NCBI GenBank assembly: GCA_964616755.1
Contig: CAZTSI010000010.1
Location: 1 to 64,000 of the forward strand
DNA from: CAYNFR01 sp964616755
Lineage (GTDB): Bacteria > Bacteroidota > Bacteroidia > Chitinophagales > Saprospiraceae
Direction of reading: 5' to 3'
Length of the DNA: 64,000 nucleotides
The translations under genes and the position numbers were made by a program. Below are positions 47,601 through 55,662 of the stretch, piece by piece (position 1 is the stretch's first letter; each line of letters begins with the position of its first letter). The notes below the pieces were generated by a model. It was not told the origin of the DNA. It searched no databases and saw only the letters and a program-made list of their open reading frames with translations.

Positions 47601-47817
47601 GATCGCACTCGCCTTAGGTGCAGCCGGACAGAGTCGTATGTCAATGGGTATCGTTGTGATGGGAGGACTATTATTTTCTCTCGCGCTAACTTTATACGTG
47701 ATTCCGGTGATGTACACCTATTTATCTCGAAATAAAAATTACGACTTGATTAGGCAGATAGACGAAATTACACTTAACGAACACACAGAATTGCCTAAAG
47801 AAACTGTTGTCGGATAA
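44695..47817 (+). CDS. RND-family multidrug efflux permease, HAE-1 type
   Basis: 1040 aa proton-driven inner-membrane pump with 12 transmembrane helices. N-terminal IKRPVLAIVMNLLILIFG, porter domains with YPGANADIIESQITEPLE, the proton-relay Asp pair in VLATGLVVDDGIVV (TM4), and the matching Lys in GLVTKNGILIVEF (TM10). Length and motifs fit AcrB/MexB-like HAE-1 pumps, and not the metal-exporting HME group. Substrates unknown. Second gene of the operon, 41 bases after the adaptor. Confidence 0.96.
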   Translation: MSLSTLSIKRPVLAIVMNLLILIFGLISFKYLGVREYPSIDPPVVSVRTNYPGANADIIESQITEPLEKAINSVPGIRSISSSSNQGSSSISIEFNLDVDMESAANDVRDKVSQAMRSLPRDIDGLPTVSKADADSETIFVMQLKSTEKSSLELSDFAENVIMPRFETVNNVSGVRIWGQKRPSMRIWMDPSKMAAQSVVSQDIKTALDRENVELPSGTLQGDNTELTVKTLGRFTTEEDFNDLIIKTDGAKIIRLRDVGFAVVGPEKEEGILRINGVPQVGIAISPQPGSNYLDIAEEVKKRYEIVKADLPDDMELGIFLDYTTFITKSIDEVKETLIIAIGLVIFIIFLFFRDWILAVRPLIDIPVSLIGTFFVMFIFGFSINVLTLLAIVLATGLVVDDGIVVTENIFKKLEEGYGPIEAAIRGSNEIFFAIISTSISLAAVFLPVIFMDGFVGKLFKEFGIVLASAVIISAFVSLTLTPMLNAYLIRKKEKRNWFYESTEPFFKRMENSYRQGLTAFFGYRWLAWPLFIGVGFMIFFFGKQLKSELAPLDDRNVLSVSMATPEGSSYEFMDDYVMKAYNVLVEKIPENAGILTYTAPGFTGSGASNTAFARIALTESITRERSQTEIKDVVNAEFRKMPDARAFASEQQTIAQNRRGGLPVQYVLQAPDFEYLRAYIPKFLEIVEKDPTFSLVDLNLKFNRPELNITIDRSKAKSMGVSVTDVATTMQLAFAGQRFAYYTREGRQYQVIGQFDRENRDEPVDLKSLYVKNNQGQMIQLDNIVTAEEQSNPPQLFHYNRFMSATVSAGLAPGRTIAEGIAAMDAAKDQLNDPAIRTELTGDSRDFQESSNSTLFSFVLALLLVYLILAAQFESFMDPFIIMLTVPLAIAGAVFSLWFFDQTLNIFSQIGIIMLVGLVTKNGILIVEFANQLREKGMNTRDAALQASTMRMRPIIMTTLATVFGATPIALALGAAGQSRMSMGIVVMGGLLFSLALTLYVIPVMYTYLSRNKNYDLIRQIDEITLNEHTELPKETVVG

Positions 47818-47857
47818 TGATAATAGAAATTCAAGAAGAACTAAATTGATAGATGGT

Positions 47858-49153
47858 ATGAGGAATATTTGGTGTGCAATATTAATTACTAGTTTTTTAC
47901 GCCTCGAGGCACAAGAAATTCTATCACTTTCAGGTGCTATTTCTATTGCAATGGAAGAAAATTTTGGAATTAAAGTTGTGAAACTACAGGAAAGGGCCAG
48001 CGAACTACAAATCTATAAAGCCAACGTGGGCATGACGCCTAATGTTGATTTGAATGCCAATCTTGGTCTTTCGGGTAATAATGTAAATCAAACTTTTACG
48101 GATGGAAGAGTCATAAATCGTTGGGGTCGCACGGTTAGCCCAGGGGTAAATGTGTCAGCCGATATGATACTCTATGACGGCGGTCAGATGCAGGCTGCCT
48201 TTGATCGTCTTGGATTGTTAAATGAGTTGACCGTTCTTCAGTCCAAAGTGCTTATTCAAAACACCATCGTCGAAGTCATGAGAGCATATTATGATATAGA
48301 TCGAATAAAAGAAACAGTCAATTACCTTAATATTTTAATCGGTTATTTAAATGAGCGCTTAAAAATAACGGAAGAACGATGGATCGTTGGTCAAGGTTCT
48401 AAATTGGATTTTTTACAATCAAAAACAGATCTCAATGCACAATTGGTGGATCTAAAACGAGCTGAAAATGAACTTAAAAACGCCAAAGTCCGCTTGAACG
48501 GTTTATTAAATCGAGATCCTTCGATAGATTTTGATACCCAATCAGATCAGTACGAAATAAGAGACTATGCATTGGATGAACTGTTTGAAGTAGCGTTAGT
48601 CGAAAATCGTGATCTAATTGTTTTGCAGAAATCAGTAGAAATCAATAAGAAAGAAGAAGAACAACGGCAAGCTGCTATGAATCCTACCCTTGCGGCTAAC
48701 GGCAGTCTAGGTTACAGCTACCTCAATACAACGGCTGGGTTCTTGTTGTCCAACCGAAATATTTTTACGAGCTTAGGCGTGACAGGTAGAATGCCCATCT
48801 ATGATGGAAGCAATCGCAAGAAGCAAATAGAAATTGCTAAGTTGAATACTCAAATCGCAGAAACCCAGCAAGAAAATGTCCAAATCCGAATCCAAAACGA
48901 TTTAGCTATTGCCTTTAATCAATATATGACCGATCGCGAATTATTGACATTTGAAGAAGAGAATCGTCTCGTAGTCGAGGAAAACTTGATTATTTCGATT
49001 GAAAAATTTCGCTTGGGCGGATCTACCATTTTGGAATTAAATGAAGCACAGCGCAGCTATGACACTTCTCTCAATCGACTAGTAAACGCCAAGTTTAGCG
49101 TCAAGTTATCGGAGTTAGAACTATTGCGGCTGAGTGGTTTAATTGCCCGTTAA
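47858..49153 (+). CDS. TolC-family outer-membrane efflux channel
   Basis: 431 aa from ATG 47858 (MRNIWCAILITSFLRLEAQ), which gives a signal peptide; the frame opens at a TTG at 47807 overlapping the pump, which is less likely. Two repeated outer-membrane efflux-protein halves, each with long helices (VLIQNTIVEVMRAYYDIDRI, TDLNAQLVDLKRAENELKNAK; and EIAKLNTQIAETQQENVQI, RLGGSTILELNEAQRSYD). Forms the outer-membrane trimeric duct of the tripartite pump. Its 3' end overlaps the end of the convergent VCBS/UnbV gene by 15 bases. Confidence 0.94.
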   Translation: MRNIWCAILITSFLRLEAQEILSLSGAISIAMEENFGIKVVKLQERASELQIYKANVGMTPNVDLNANLGLSGNNVNQTFTDGRVINRWGRTVSPGVNVSADMILYDGGQMQAAFDRLGLLNELTVLQSKVLIQNTIVEVMRAYYDIDRIKETVNYLNILIGYLNERLKITEERWIVGQGSKLDFLQSKTDLNAQLVDLKRAENELKNAKVRLNGLLNRDPSIDFDTQSDQYEIRDYALDELFEVALVENRDLIVLQKSVEINKKEEEQRQAAMNPTLAANGSLGYSYLNTTAGFLLSNRNIFTSLGVTGRMPIYDGSNRKKQIEIAKLNTQIAETQQENVQIRIQNDLAIAFNQYMTDRELLTFEEENRLVVEENLIISIEKFRLGGSTILELNEAQRSYDTSLNRLVNAKFSVKLSELELLRLSGLIAR

Positions 49154-50866
49154 TCTACGTTTATAACCTATCCACACAAATAGTGCTATGAGTACGGATA
49201 GTGCCATTAACATGTAAGGTCTTTTTTGTTTGGATTTAGTTTCCTCTATTACAATAATAAGGCTATCGATAGGAGGGTTTAAGAGTATCTGTGTATCGCC
49301 TCCTGTCCAACGTACTATAAGGCTATCGATTTGGTCGTCAACTCCTAAACCAAAATGAGCCAGCGCACTATTCTGAGAAATATGACTTGAACCTCCACCG
49401 TCAATTTCCCTTATTTGTCGCTTTGATTTAGTGACTATTTCAACTCTGGAGCCTAATCCGCGGCTCTCAGATTGCACACCCACCAATTTCACCTTCGCCC
49501 AATGAAGAGGAGATTGGAGTTCGTTGATAAAAAGTTTTGTTCTTGACGAGTCTGGATAGTCTCTAATGGGGTTTTGATTTATGACAAGAATATCCAGATC
49601 GCCATCATTTTCCATATCAAATACAACGCTACCTCGTCCTATACCATAATCATTTACCCCAGCGAGCCGAGCGACATCCTCAAACTTTCCCGATTTATTT
49701 TCAAAAAGAAAATTACCCATGGCCGTGCAGTTTGGATTAAGATCGCCATTTACGACATATAAGTCGACATCGCCATCATGATCGAAGTCCTGAAAATGCG
49801 CCCCCCAGCTGATTGTAAAAATATGCGTTCCTAGCTCTTTCGCTTTATTCATGTAGGCTTGATCAACTCCTTGGCTAAGCATAAACTTGTTAAACTTTAT
49901 GTTCGTAAAAAAGTAATCCAAAAAGCCATCTTCATTAACGTCGGCTAGTGCTGTACTCATGGCATTGATGCGCAGATCTAAGCCCAATTCTACTTCGGCA
50001 TATGTAAATATTTTACGGGGATATTCATTTTTAAGAACATAATTAGGTGTGGCCTTGTACCCAAAATCGTGATTAACGATGATGTCTTGATCCCCATCAT
50101 TATCATAGTCTGTGAACAAGCCACCAAATCCAAATCCGCTATGATTGAGTCCATAACGATCATATTCATTTTTAAAGTAATTGCCTTTCTGATTAATCAA
50201 TAGGTAGCCCTTTGCTATTCGGCTAGCATTTACAATTGTGGCATCATTAATCTCTGTTAAAGGGCCATCATAATCCAAAAAATAATTGCCTACATAGAGA
50301 TCAGGATAACCATCCCCATTGACATCGCCAAATGAAGCTCCGGTGCTAAATGCATATAATTGATCTAAACCGTATTCCGCTGTGGCATCTCTAAAAGTAC
50401 TGTCTCCATTGTTGAGAAATAGCAGATTAATCGCCTGAGGTATGACTTGCACTGAATCAGCTCTTGTGCTTGTGGTAATGAAAATGTCTACCCATCCATC
50501 ACGATTTACATCTGCCGAAGCAACGCCAAGAGTGACAAATTTTCGAGTCAATGTCATTCCTGATTGATCAAAAATGTTGATGAAGCTCGCCATACCTGTA
50601 TTGACAAGTAATTGATCATCTGCTAATCCGCCAGTAATATAGAGATCCTCGAATCCGTCATTATTCAAATCAAAAACGCAGGCTGCACCACCAAACAAGC
50701 CTTCAAAAACGCGGTATTGGTGCACAATGCCAGCGTCTTCAGCTATGTCTTTGAACTGCAATTGTGCAGAAATAGTCAAGTGGTAGAATGAAGCGCAAAC
50801 AACAAAAGCAATTTTTTGCCAATAAGTTTTGTCGTCACAGATTCTTTTACAACCCTTGCTATTCAT
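49139..50866 (-). CDS. VCBS/FG-GAP protein with ASPIC/UnbV domain and C-terminal membrane anchor
   Basis: 575 aa. N-terminal export signal (about 15-35, ending TISAQ). Body of VCBS/FG-GAP calcium-loop repeats, e.g. DLNNDGFEDLYITGG, DVNRDGWVDIFIT, DVNGDGYPDLYVG, DYDNDGDQDIIV. C-terminal ASPIC/UnbV domain (about 460-540) with ESRGLGSRVEIVTKSK, SHISQNSALAHFGLG and IDSLIVRWTGG. Unusually it ends in a hydrophobic helix (about 550-568, MALSVLIALFVWIGY) and a basic tail KRRLTGN, a tail-anchor or sorting-like end. ASPIC/UnbV proteins are abundant in Bacteroidota, with no firmly known role. Start overlaps the haloperoxidase stop by 8 bases, so it is coupled. Confidence 0.88.
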   Translation of the reverse strand: MNSKGCKRICDDKTYWQKIAFVVCASFYHLTISAQLQFKDIAEDAGIVHQYRVFEGLFGGAACVFDLNNDGFEDLYITGGLADDQLLVNTGMASFINIFDQSGMTLTRKFVTLGVASADVNRDGWVDIFITTSTRADSVQVIPQAINLLFLNNGDSTFRDATAEYGLDQLYAFSTGASFGDVNGDGYPDLYVGNYFLDYDGPLTEINDATIVNASRIAKGYLLINQKGNYFKNEYDRYGLNHSGFGFGGLFTDYDNDGDQDIIVNHDFGYKATPNYVLKNEYPRKIFTYAEVELGLDLRINAMSTALADVNEDGFLDYFFTNIKFNKFMLSQGVDQAYMNKAKELGTHIFTISWGAHFQDFDHDGDVDLYVVNGDLNPNCTAMGNFLFENKSGKFEDVARLAGVNDYGIGRGSVVFDMENDGDLDILVINQNPIRDYPDSSRTKLFINELQSPLHWAKVKLVGVQSESRGLGSRVEIVTKSKRQIREIDGGGSSHISQNSALAHFGLGVDDQIDSLIVRWTGGDTQILLNPPIDSLIIVIEETKSKQKRPYMLMALSVLIALFVWIGYKRRLTGN

Positions 50867-52208
50867 GCCTCTTCCATGCTAGATCGTTAACATTGTTGGC
50901 AATTAATACGCCTTTCTCAAGGCCTACATCATTATCATGCGGAATATGAATACCGCCATAAAGCCTTGAATTAGCGGTTTCTTTAGCAATATCCCAAAAA
51001 GTTGAAAATTTGCGTGGCACAAAATCAACATCTCTCGCATGATCACGCTCACGATGATAATGACTGCTGTCAATAAAATCAAATCGCTCACCATAGAGCT
51101 CAATCAGAACAGTCATGGCCGCAGCAGATTGTATAGCATGGCCAGAAGGGAAAGCTGGGAAAGGTGGATCCGGCCAAAAGGATTCCCATTCGGCGTCGAT
51201 ATACTTGGGGATGAAAGTATTGGGTCGCTCAGTGAAAAAATGATATTTCCATCGCCAACAATTTATAAATGCATCAGCCACAGCCATGCCCACGCGAGCC
51301 AATGTCATAGCTGAGGCTACTAAACTAGATTCGAATTGCTCTAATGCTTTTGAAGCCAAAAAATAAGAGTGTCCTGCTGGTGAATATGTATCGGCTGGAT
51401 CATCTCCCCACCATAAGGCAATTTCCTTTTGCTCTTGCGTGAGCTTTTGATCGACGGTATAAACTGTCCAAAATTGCTTAAAATATGCGGACGTACGCGA
51501 AGTGTCAAAAGGGATAAACTTAGGATTGGACATCATTGCATTAATTTCCAAAAAATTTCTGTTACTCCCCCAGCCAGGGTGCAAGGGATGATGACTAATA
51601 GATTGAGCAAACAAGGCTGGCTGCCAAGAACCTTCGAAGCTGGGATGTTGCCATTCTTTGTCAAAATTACGTAAGTAGGCACGGTGACCGCCATCTGTTT
51701 TTGACCATTCAAAGATGATTTCTGCAATAGCCTTTCCGTATTCTATAGAGTTCTCGAGGACTTTTTTATTGACACCGTTGTGCAAAAATGACTTCTGTAA
51801 TACTCCATCTAGCGAATCTATAGACATCTTGTTGGCATCGGAAGTTTGCATGTATAAATGCTTAAGGATAGCCGCTTGACCAGCAGATAAGGAAGATGGA
51901 AAGTATATTTCTTGACTAAACTTAGGAAGCAAATTAGCATCAAATCCATTCAGTTGCGAAAGTATACTGCTATACGTAGAATCCATCCTCACCACACTCT
52001 CGTACATCGTCAGACCGATATAGCCCAGCGCTCTGGATGCATATGTCGGACTGTTAGCGGGCGTGTCTTTGGTAATTCGCAAGGTCATTTCTGCCCAAGT
52101 GGACACTATCTCATGTTCGTGAAATTGCAACACCTGACTTTGTTGACAAGAATTATAGACTACTACGGTCAACAAAAATAATCCGATCCAGGTATTACTG
52201 AGCTTCAT
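50859..52208 (-). CDS. Vanadium-dependent haloperoxidase/PAP2-fold lipoprotein
   Basis: 449 aa with a lipoprotein signal (Cys at residue 21, VVYNSC). The full vanadate/phosphate-binding signature is present: K321 and R328 in KYHFFTERP; S355 and H357 in FPSGHA; R415 and H421 in SRLYGGIHIPHD. These correspond to the Lys, Arg, Ser-Gly-His and Arg...His residues of vanadium haloperoxidases and PAP2 phosphatases. Length and the WWGDDPADTY region fit the bacterial haloperoxidase-like group, but halide oxidation versus phosphatase activity cannot be told from sequence. Middle gene of an overlapping trio: 14 bases with the VCBS gene upstream, 8 with the VCBS gene downstream. Confidence 0.9.
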   Translation of the reverse strand: MKLSNTWIGLFLLTVVVYNSCQQSQVLQFHEHEIVSTWAEMTLRITKDTPANSPTYASRALGYIGLTMYESVVRMDSTYSSILSQLNGFDANLLPKFSQEIYFPSSLSAGQAAILKHLYMQTSDANKMSIDSLDGVLQKSFLHNGVNKKVLENSIEYGKAIAEIIFEWSKTDGGHRAYLRNFDKEWQHPSFEGSWQPALFAQSISHHPLHPGWGSNRNFLEINAMMSNPKFIPFDTSRTSAYFKQFWTVYTVDQKLTQEQKEIALWWGDDPADTYSPAGHSYFLASKALEQFESSLVASAMTLARVGMAVADAFINCWRWKYHFFTERPNTFIPKYIDAEWESFWPDPPFPAFPSGHAIQSAAAMTVLIELYGERFDFIDSSHYHRERDHARDVDFVPRKFSTFWDIAKETANSRLYGGIHIPHDNDVGLEKGVLIANNVNDLAWKRHE

Positions 52209-55200
52209 ACATCACAACTTCTCGTCCAGAAATTACAAAAAGTACCCTCCGCCCAAAGATCTCTACATGTCGAACGTCGCCAATCAAATTAATACCGGAA
52301 AATCGTTGAGGAACAACTTTAAAATCTCCGTTACTACTTCCTTTTAACAGAAGCCCTTGATTCGACGCTATTTGGCCTAATCGCAACTTCATATAATGAT
52401 GATTACCACCTAGGAGCAGATCCATTTGCCCATCTAAATCATAATCGAAAACAGCACCTGCACAAATGCTGGCATATTGTACCTCAGCAGGGAACGTACC
52501 CAAGGTATACGCGCCATCGGTTGAACTTAGTAGTAAGATTGTGGCCAAAGTATCAACCGTCATTCGTAGAGCACCATCCAAATTTAGTGCGCTTAGAATA
52601 CTATTCATATCAGCGCCAGCATAAGTGGAATAATTAGTATAGATGGATCTGAATTGTGGTAGCTGACGGAGCAGTTCATCGCGTGTAGAGATTGGTGCAT
52701 ACTCCCCCTGAATTTTATAAAAAATTAGTGGATCGATAGCACCATTCTCGTCAAAATCTTTAGCGACCATTAGTAAGGGTGCGCCATTAGAAAAAGCAAA
52801 CTGATTATTCTCACCTAAATTCCCAATGATAAAGTCAGGCCTTCCGTCTTGATTAAAGTCATGCGAAATAATAGTATTCCAAAGACCTGTTTTAGTGAAA
52901 TTTAATAACGTGCTAGATTTGTCTACAAGAGCATTATTCTCATTCAAATATATCTTTACGCTTGTCCAGTGACCCACGGTGATTAAGTCGAGTTTATTGT
53001 CCCCATTTACATCGACCCACATTGCATCTTGAATAAGTTCAGAAGCAGCCTGATGGGGCAACCACTCAGTACTCGCATCATCAAAGGATCCACTTTGATT
53101 GTTAATTAACAATCTGCTTGGATAGGCTCGGGGAAACGACCCCGGTACTACCCCACCTCCTATAAAAAGGTCTTCAAATCCATCCCCATTTATGTCAGCT
53201 GCAATAACCACCGAACTGGTGAATCTTTCATGAGCAAGATATTTGCTTGATTTCTCAAATACTGCACGGCCATTATTAATATATAGACGATCAGTCAAAT
53301 GTTCATCCCCATCGATCATCTGATGAAAGCCGCCGCTTCCAACAAACAGATCTAGATCACCATCTTTATCGATGTCAAGATATGTTGCGCTTTGATCAAA
53401 AAATGCTTTGTCTTTTTCAAAAATTGGATTAGCAACGCTTTTAAAACGACCATCTGATTCTTGCAGAAATACTTGGCTAGCTTGATTGGCGTAGCCACCT
53501 ACAAAAAAATCAGTTTTGCCATCGCCATTAAGGTCAGCCTGCACTAGTGCAGGTGCTTCTTTTGAGTATTCGAATAAAAGCGCCGATTGCCGATCAAAAT
53601 CATAGGGAATATCTTGCGCTTGAGAAATATTAAAGGGGCTAGCATTGCGCTTAAAGTATGTGGATTGAATAGGCTGAAAGGGGCTTTTCAACAAATAATG
53701 TGCAATACCGCTTTGTTCAACTATAGTATGTACCTCATTAACTTTCAAACTATAATGCGACTCTACCTTGCCGGCGGGCCAATGTACATGGACAGAATCA
53801 ACTTCTGATGCCTCCCCCAAGCCGATATGTACTTTATCTGATACCGTAGAAAGATAACCACGATTCAAATAATGCTCATAGGTGAACATTTTGTCTTTGA
53901 CAAATACATCGAGTCTTATTCCTATGCCAGAAAGATTTTTTGAAGTGCCTTTGAATTCAAATTGTATGTATGATGAATTCATTGTGTTATTGCGATAAAG
54001 AAAGGCTTCTTGATTGATGTTATTTGTGATTATGTCTAGGTCACCATCATTGTCTAGATCTGCATAAACTGCTCCATTGCTATTGGCTTTTTGTGCCATA
54101 CCCCACTCAATGGTCTTATTCTTGAACTTCAAGTCTTTATTTCCTGCAAAAATGTAGTTGGCGATATCTGATGACGGCATACGTTCGATCATATCTAATA
54201 CATCTTCCCGTGTTAATCTACCTTTGCGTGCCACTACTCCCTCCATGTAGTTTATAAAGTCCAAATTCGTGTAATCGCGTTTATACCCATTCGTGATATA
54301 TATATCTCGCCATCCGTCATTATCATAGTCAGCCAACAAGGCTGACCAGCTCCAATCTGTATTAGATATACCGGCATACTGACCAAGTTCTACAAAACGA
54401 CCTGTACCTTGATTTATGTGCAACATGTTGCGCATATATTGATAATGAAAACCGCTCTTAAGGTTGAGTTCAAATTTCGACTGATTATCGGCGGCCATTA
54501 ATAGTTTTTGGCGCCTATTATCTTCTGGTAACATGTCAAGGGTAAATATATCCGACCACCCATCATTATTGATATCCGCAATATCATTGCCCATAGAAAA
54601 TTGGCTAGTATGCGTAATTGAAGTGGATAGTTCATTTTCAAAAGTTCCATCTTTTTTATTCATATACAGGTAATCTGGTACTGAATAGTCATTAGAAACA
54701 TAAAAATCTGGCCACCCGTCTCTATCAAGATCACTGATACCGATGCCCAATCCATAACTTAATGCTGAACCATTAATACCTGAGCTAGTCGTTACATCTG
54801 TGAAAACACCATTGTCTTGGCGAAATAAACGTAAGCCCATTTCTGGCGAGTCAATTTTTAACTGTTCGGCTGTACTTGTTTCATTTAGTATGGGTAGATT
54901 TTTTGGATTGTGATTCAATTGTAATATATCGACATCTCCATCTCGATCGTAGTCTAAAAAATAAACTTGGTTTGTATACGCTGTGCTTGCTAAGCCCATA
55001 GATTCGGCTTCATCTTCAAAGCGGGGAATGCCTTGATCATTATTGCCTTTGTTGATAAAAAACTGATTTTTACGCTTCTCGGGTGGCAGTGTTCCAGAAT
55101 AGCTAACATGGATATCGATTCGGCCGTCATTGTTGATGTCTATGGCTGCAACACCTGTTTTCCAAGGGCCTAAGCGACCTTGTGCACCACTTTGTCCCGT

Positions 55201-55551
55201 TATATCTTCAAATTGCCAGCCGCCTCTATTAAGATAAAGCCTATTTTCGCCCATATTAGACGTAAAATATAAGTCGGTAAAACCATCTTGATTAAAGTCA
55301 GCCGCTGCGACACCACCACCGTTATAAAAATATTCATACATCAAGATATTCGTATTGAGTCCCTCCTCTAGGTTATTTTGAAATCTAATACCTGTTGTCT
55401 CTGATGAAAGCAATTCGAATAATGGATCCTTAAAAGACAGACGATCTTCCGTTTCATGCCCTTGAGTACAAAATGACAGATACATTGAGCAACATACCGT
55501 GACGCTAAACCATACCGTTAATCGATTCTTTCTATCTCCAACATGTATCAT
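52195..55551 (-). CDS. Large VCBS/FG-GAP lipoprotein with internal ASPIC/UnbV domain
   Basis: 1118 aa. Lipoprotein signal with Cys at about residue 28 (LSFCTQ). First half: repeats such as DFNQDGFTDLYFTSN, DINNDGRIDIHVS, DYDRDGDVDIL, then an ASPIC/UnbV domain around 530-610 (LSGIGIRLDVFVKDK, HYLNRGYLSTVSDKVHIGLG). Second half: another set of FG-GAP repeats (DLNGDGKTDFFVGGY, DIDKDGDLDLFVGSG, DINGDGFEDLFIGGG) ending in a C-terminal extension. The double architecture suggests two propellers on one chain. Likely surface-exposed and anchored by lipid. First of three overlapping genes downstream of SusD; separated from SusD by a hairpin. Confidence 0.9.
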   Translation of the reverse strand: MIHVGDRKNRLTVWFSVTVCCSMYLSFCTQGHETEDRLSFKDPLFELLSSETTGIRFQNNLEEGLNTNILMYEYFYNGGGVAAADFNQDGFTDLYFTSNMGENRLYLNRGGWQFEDITGQSGAQGRLGPWKTGVAAIDINNDGRIDIHVSYSGTLPPEKRKNQFFINKGNNDQGIPRFEDEAESMGLASTAYTNQVYFLDYDRDGDVDILQLNHNPKNLPILNETSTAEQLKIDSPEMGLRLFRQDNGVFTDVTTSSGINGSALSYGLGIGISDLDRDGWPDFYVSNDYSVPDYLYMNKKDGTFENELSTSITHTSQFSMGNDIADINNDGWSDIFTLDMLPEDNRRQKLLMAADNQSKFELNLKSGFHYQYMRNMLHINQGTGRFVELGQYAGISNTDWSWSALLADYDNDGWRDIYITNGYKRDYTNLDFINYMEGVVARKGRLTREDVLDMIERMPSSDIANYIFAGNKDLKFKNKTIEWGMAQKANSNGAVYADLDNDGDLDIITNNINQEAFLYRNNTMNSSYIQFEFKGTSKNLSGIGIRLDVFVKDKMFTYEHYLNRGYLSTVSDKVHIGLGEASEVDSVHVHWPAGKVESHYSLKVNEVHTIVEQSGIAHYLLKSPFQPIQSTYFKRNASPFNISQAQDIPYDFDRQSALLFEYSKEAPALVQADLNGDGKTDFFVGGYANQASQVFLQESDGRFKSVANPIFEKDKAFFDQSATYLDIDKDGDLDLFVGSGGFHQMIDGDEHLTDRLYINNGRAVFEKSSKYLAHERFTSSVVIAADINGDGFEDLFIGGGVVPGSFPRAYPSRLLINNQSGSFDDASTEWLPHQAASELIQDAMWVDVNGDNKLDLITVGHWTSVKIYLNENNALVDKSSTLLNFTKTGLWNTIISHDFNQDGRPDFIIGNLGENNQFAFSNGAPLLMVAKDFDENGAIDPLIFYKIQGEYAPISTRDELLRQLPQFRSIYTNYSTYAGADMNSILSALNLDGALRMTVDTLATILLLSSTDGAYTLGTFPAEVQYASICAGAVFDYDLDGQMDLLLGGNHHYMKLRLGQIASNQGLLLKGSSNGDFKVVPQRFSGINLIGDVRHVEIFGRRVLFVISGREVVMYEAQ

Positions 55552-55603
55552 TGCTTAGCTTATAGGACAAAGATAAGGACATTAAAGTGCATTATTAAAT
55601 TGA

Positions 55604-55640
55604 GAAATGCTCTCTTGACCATTCCGAAAGAGAGCATTTC
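55604..55640 (-). terminator. Hairpin terminator between susD-like and the VCBS gene
   Basis: Perfect 12-base inverted repeat GAAATGCTCTCT/AGAGAGCATTTC with a 13-base loop. On the minus strand it is followed by TCAATTT, a weak T-rich tail, so it may terminate partially and set the level of the downstream VCBS-haloperoxidase genes relative to SusC/D. Confidence 0.7.
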
Positions 55641-55662
55641 CGCTAAAAAAGAGAAAATATTG

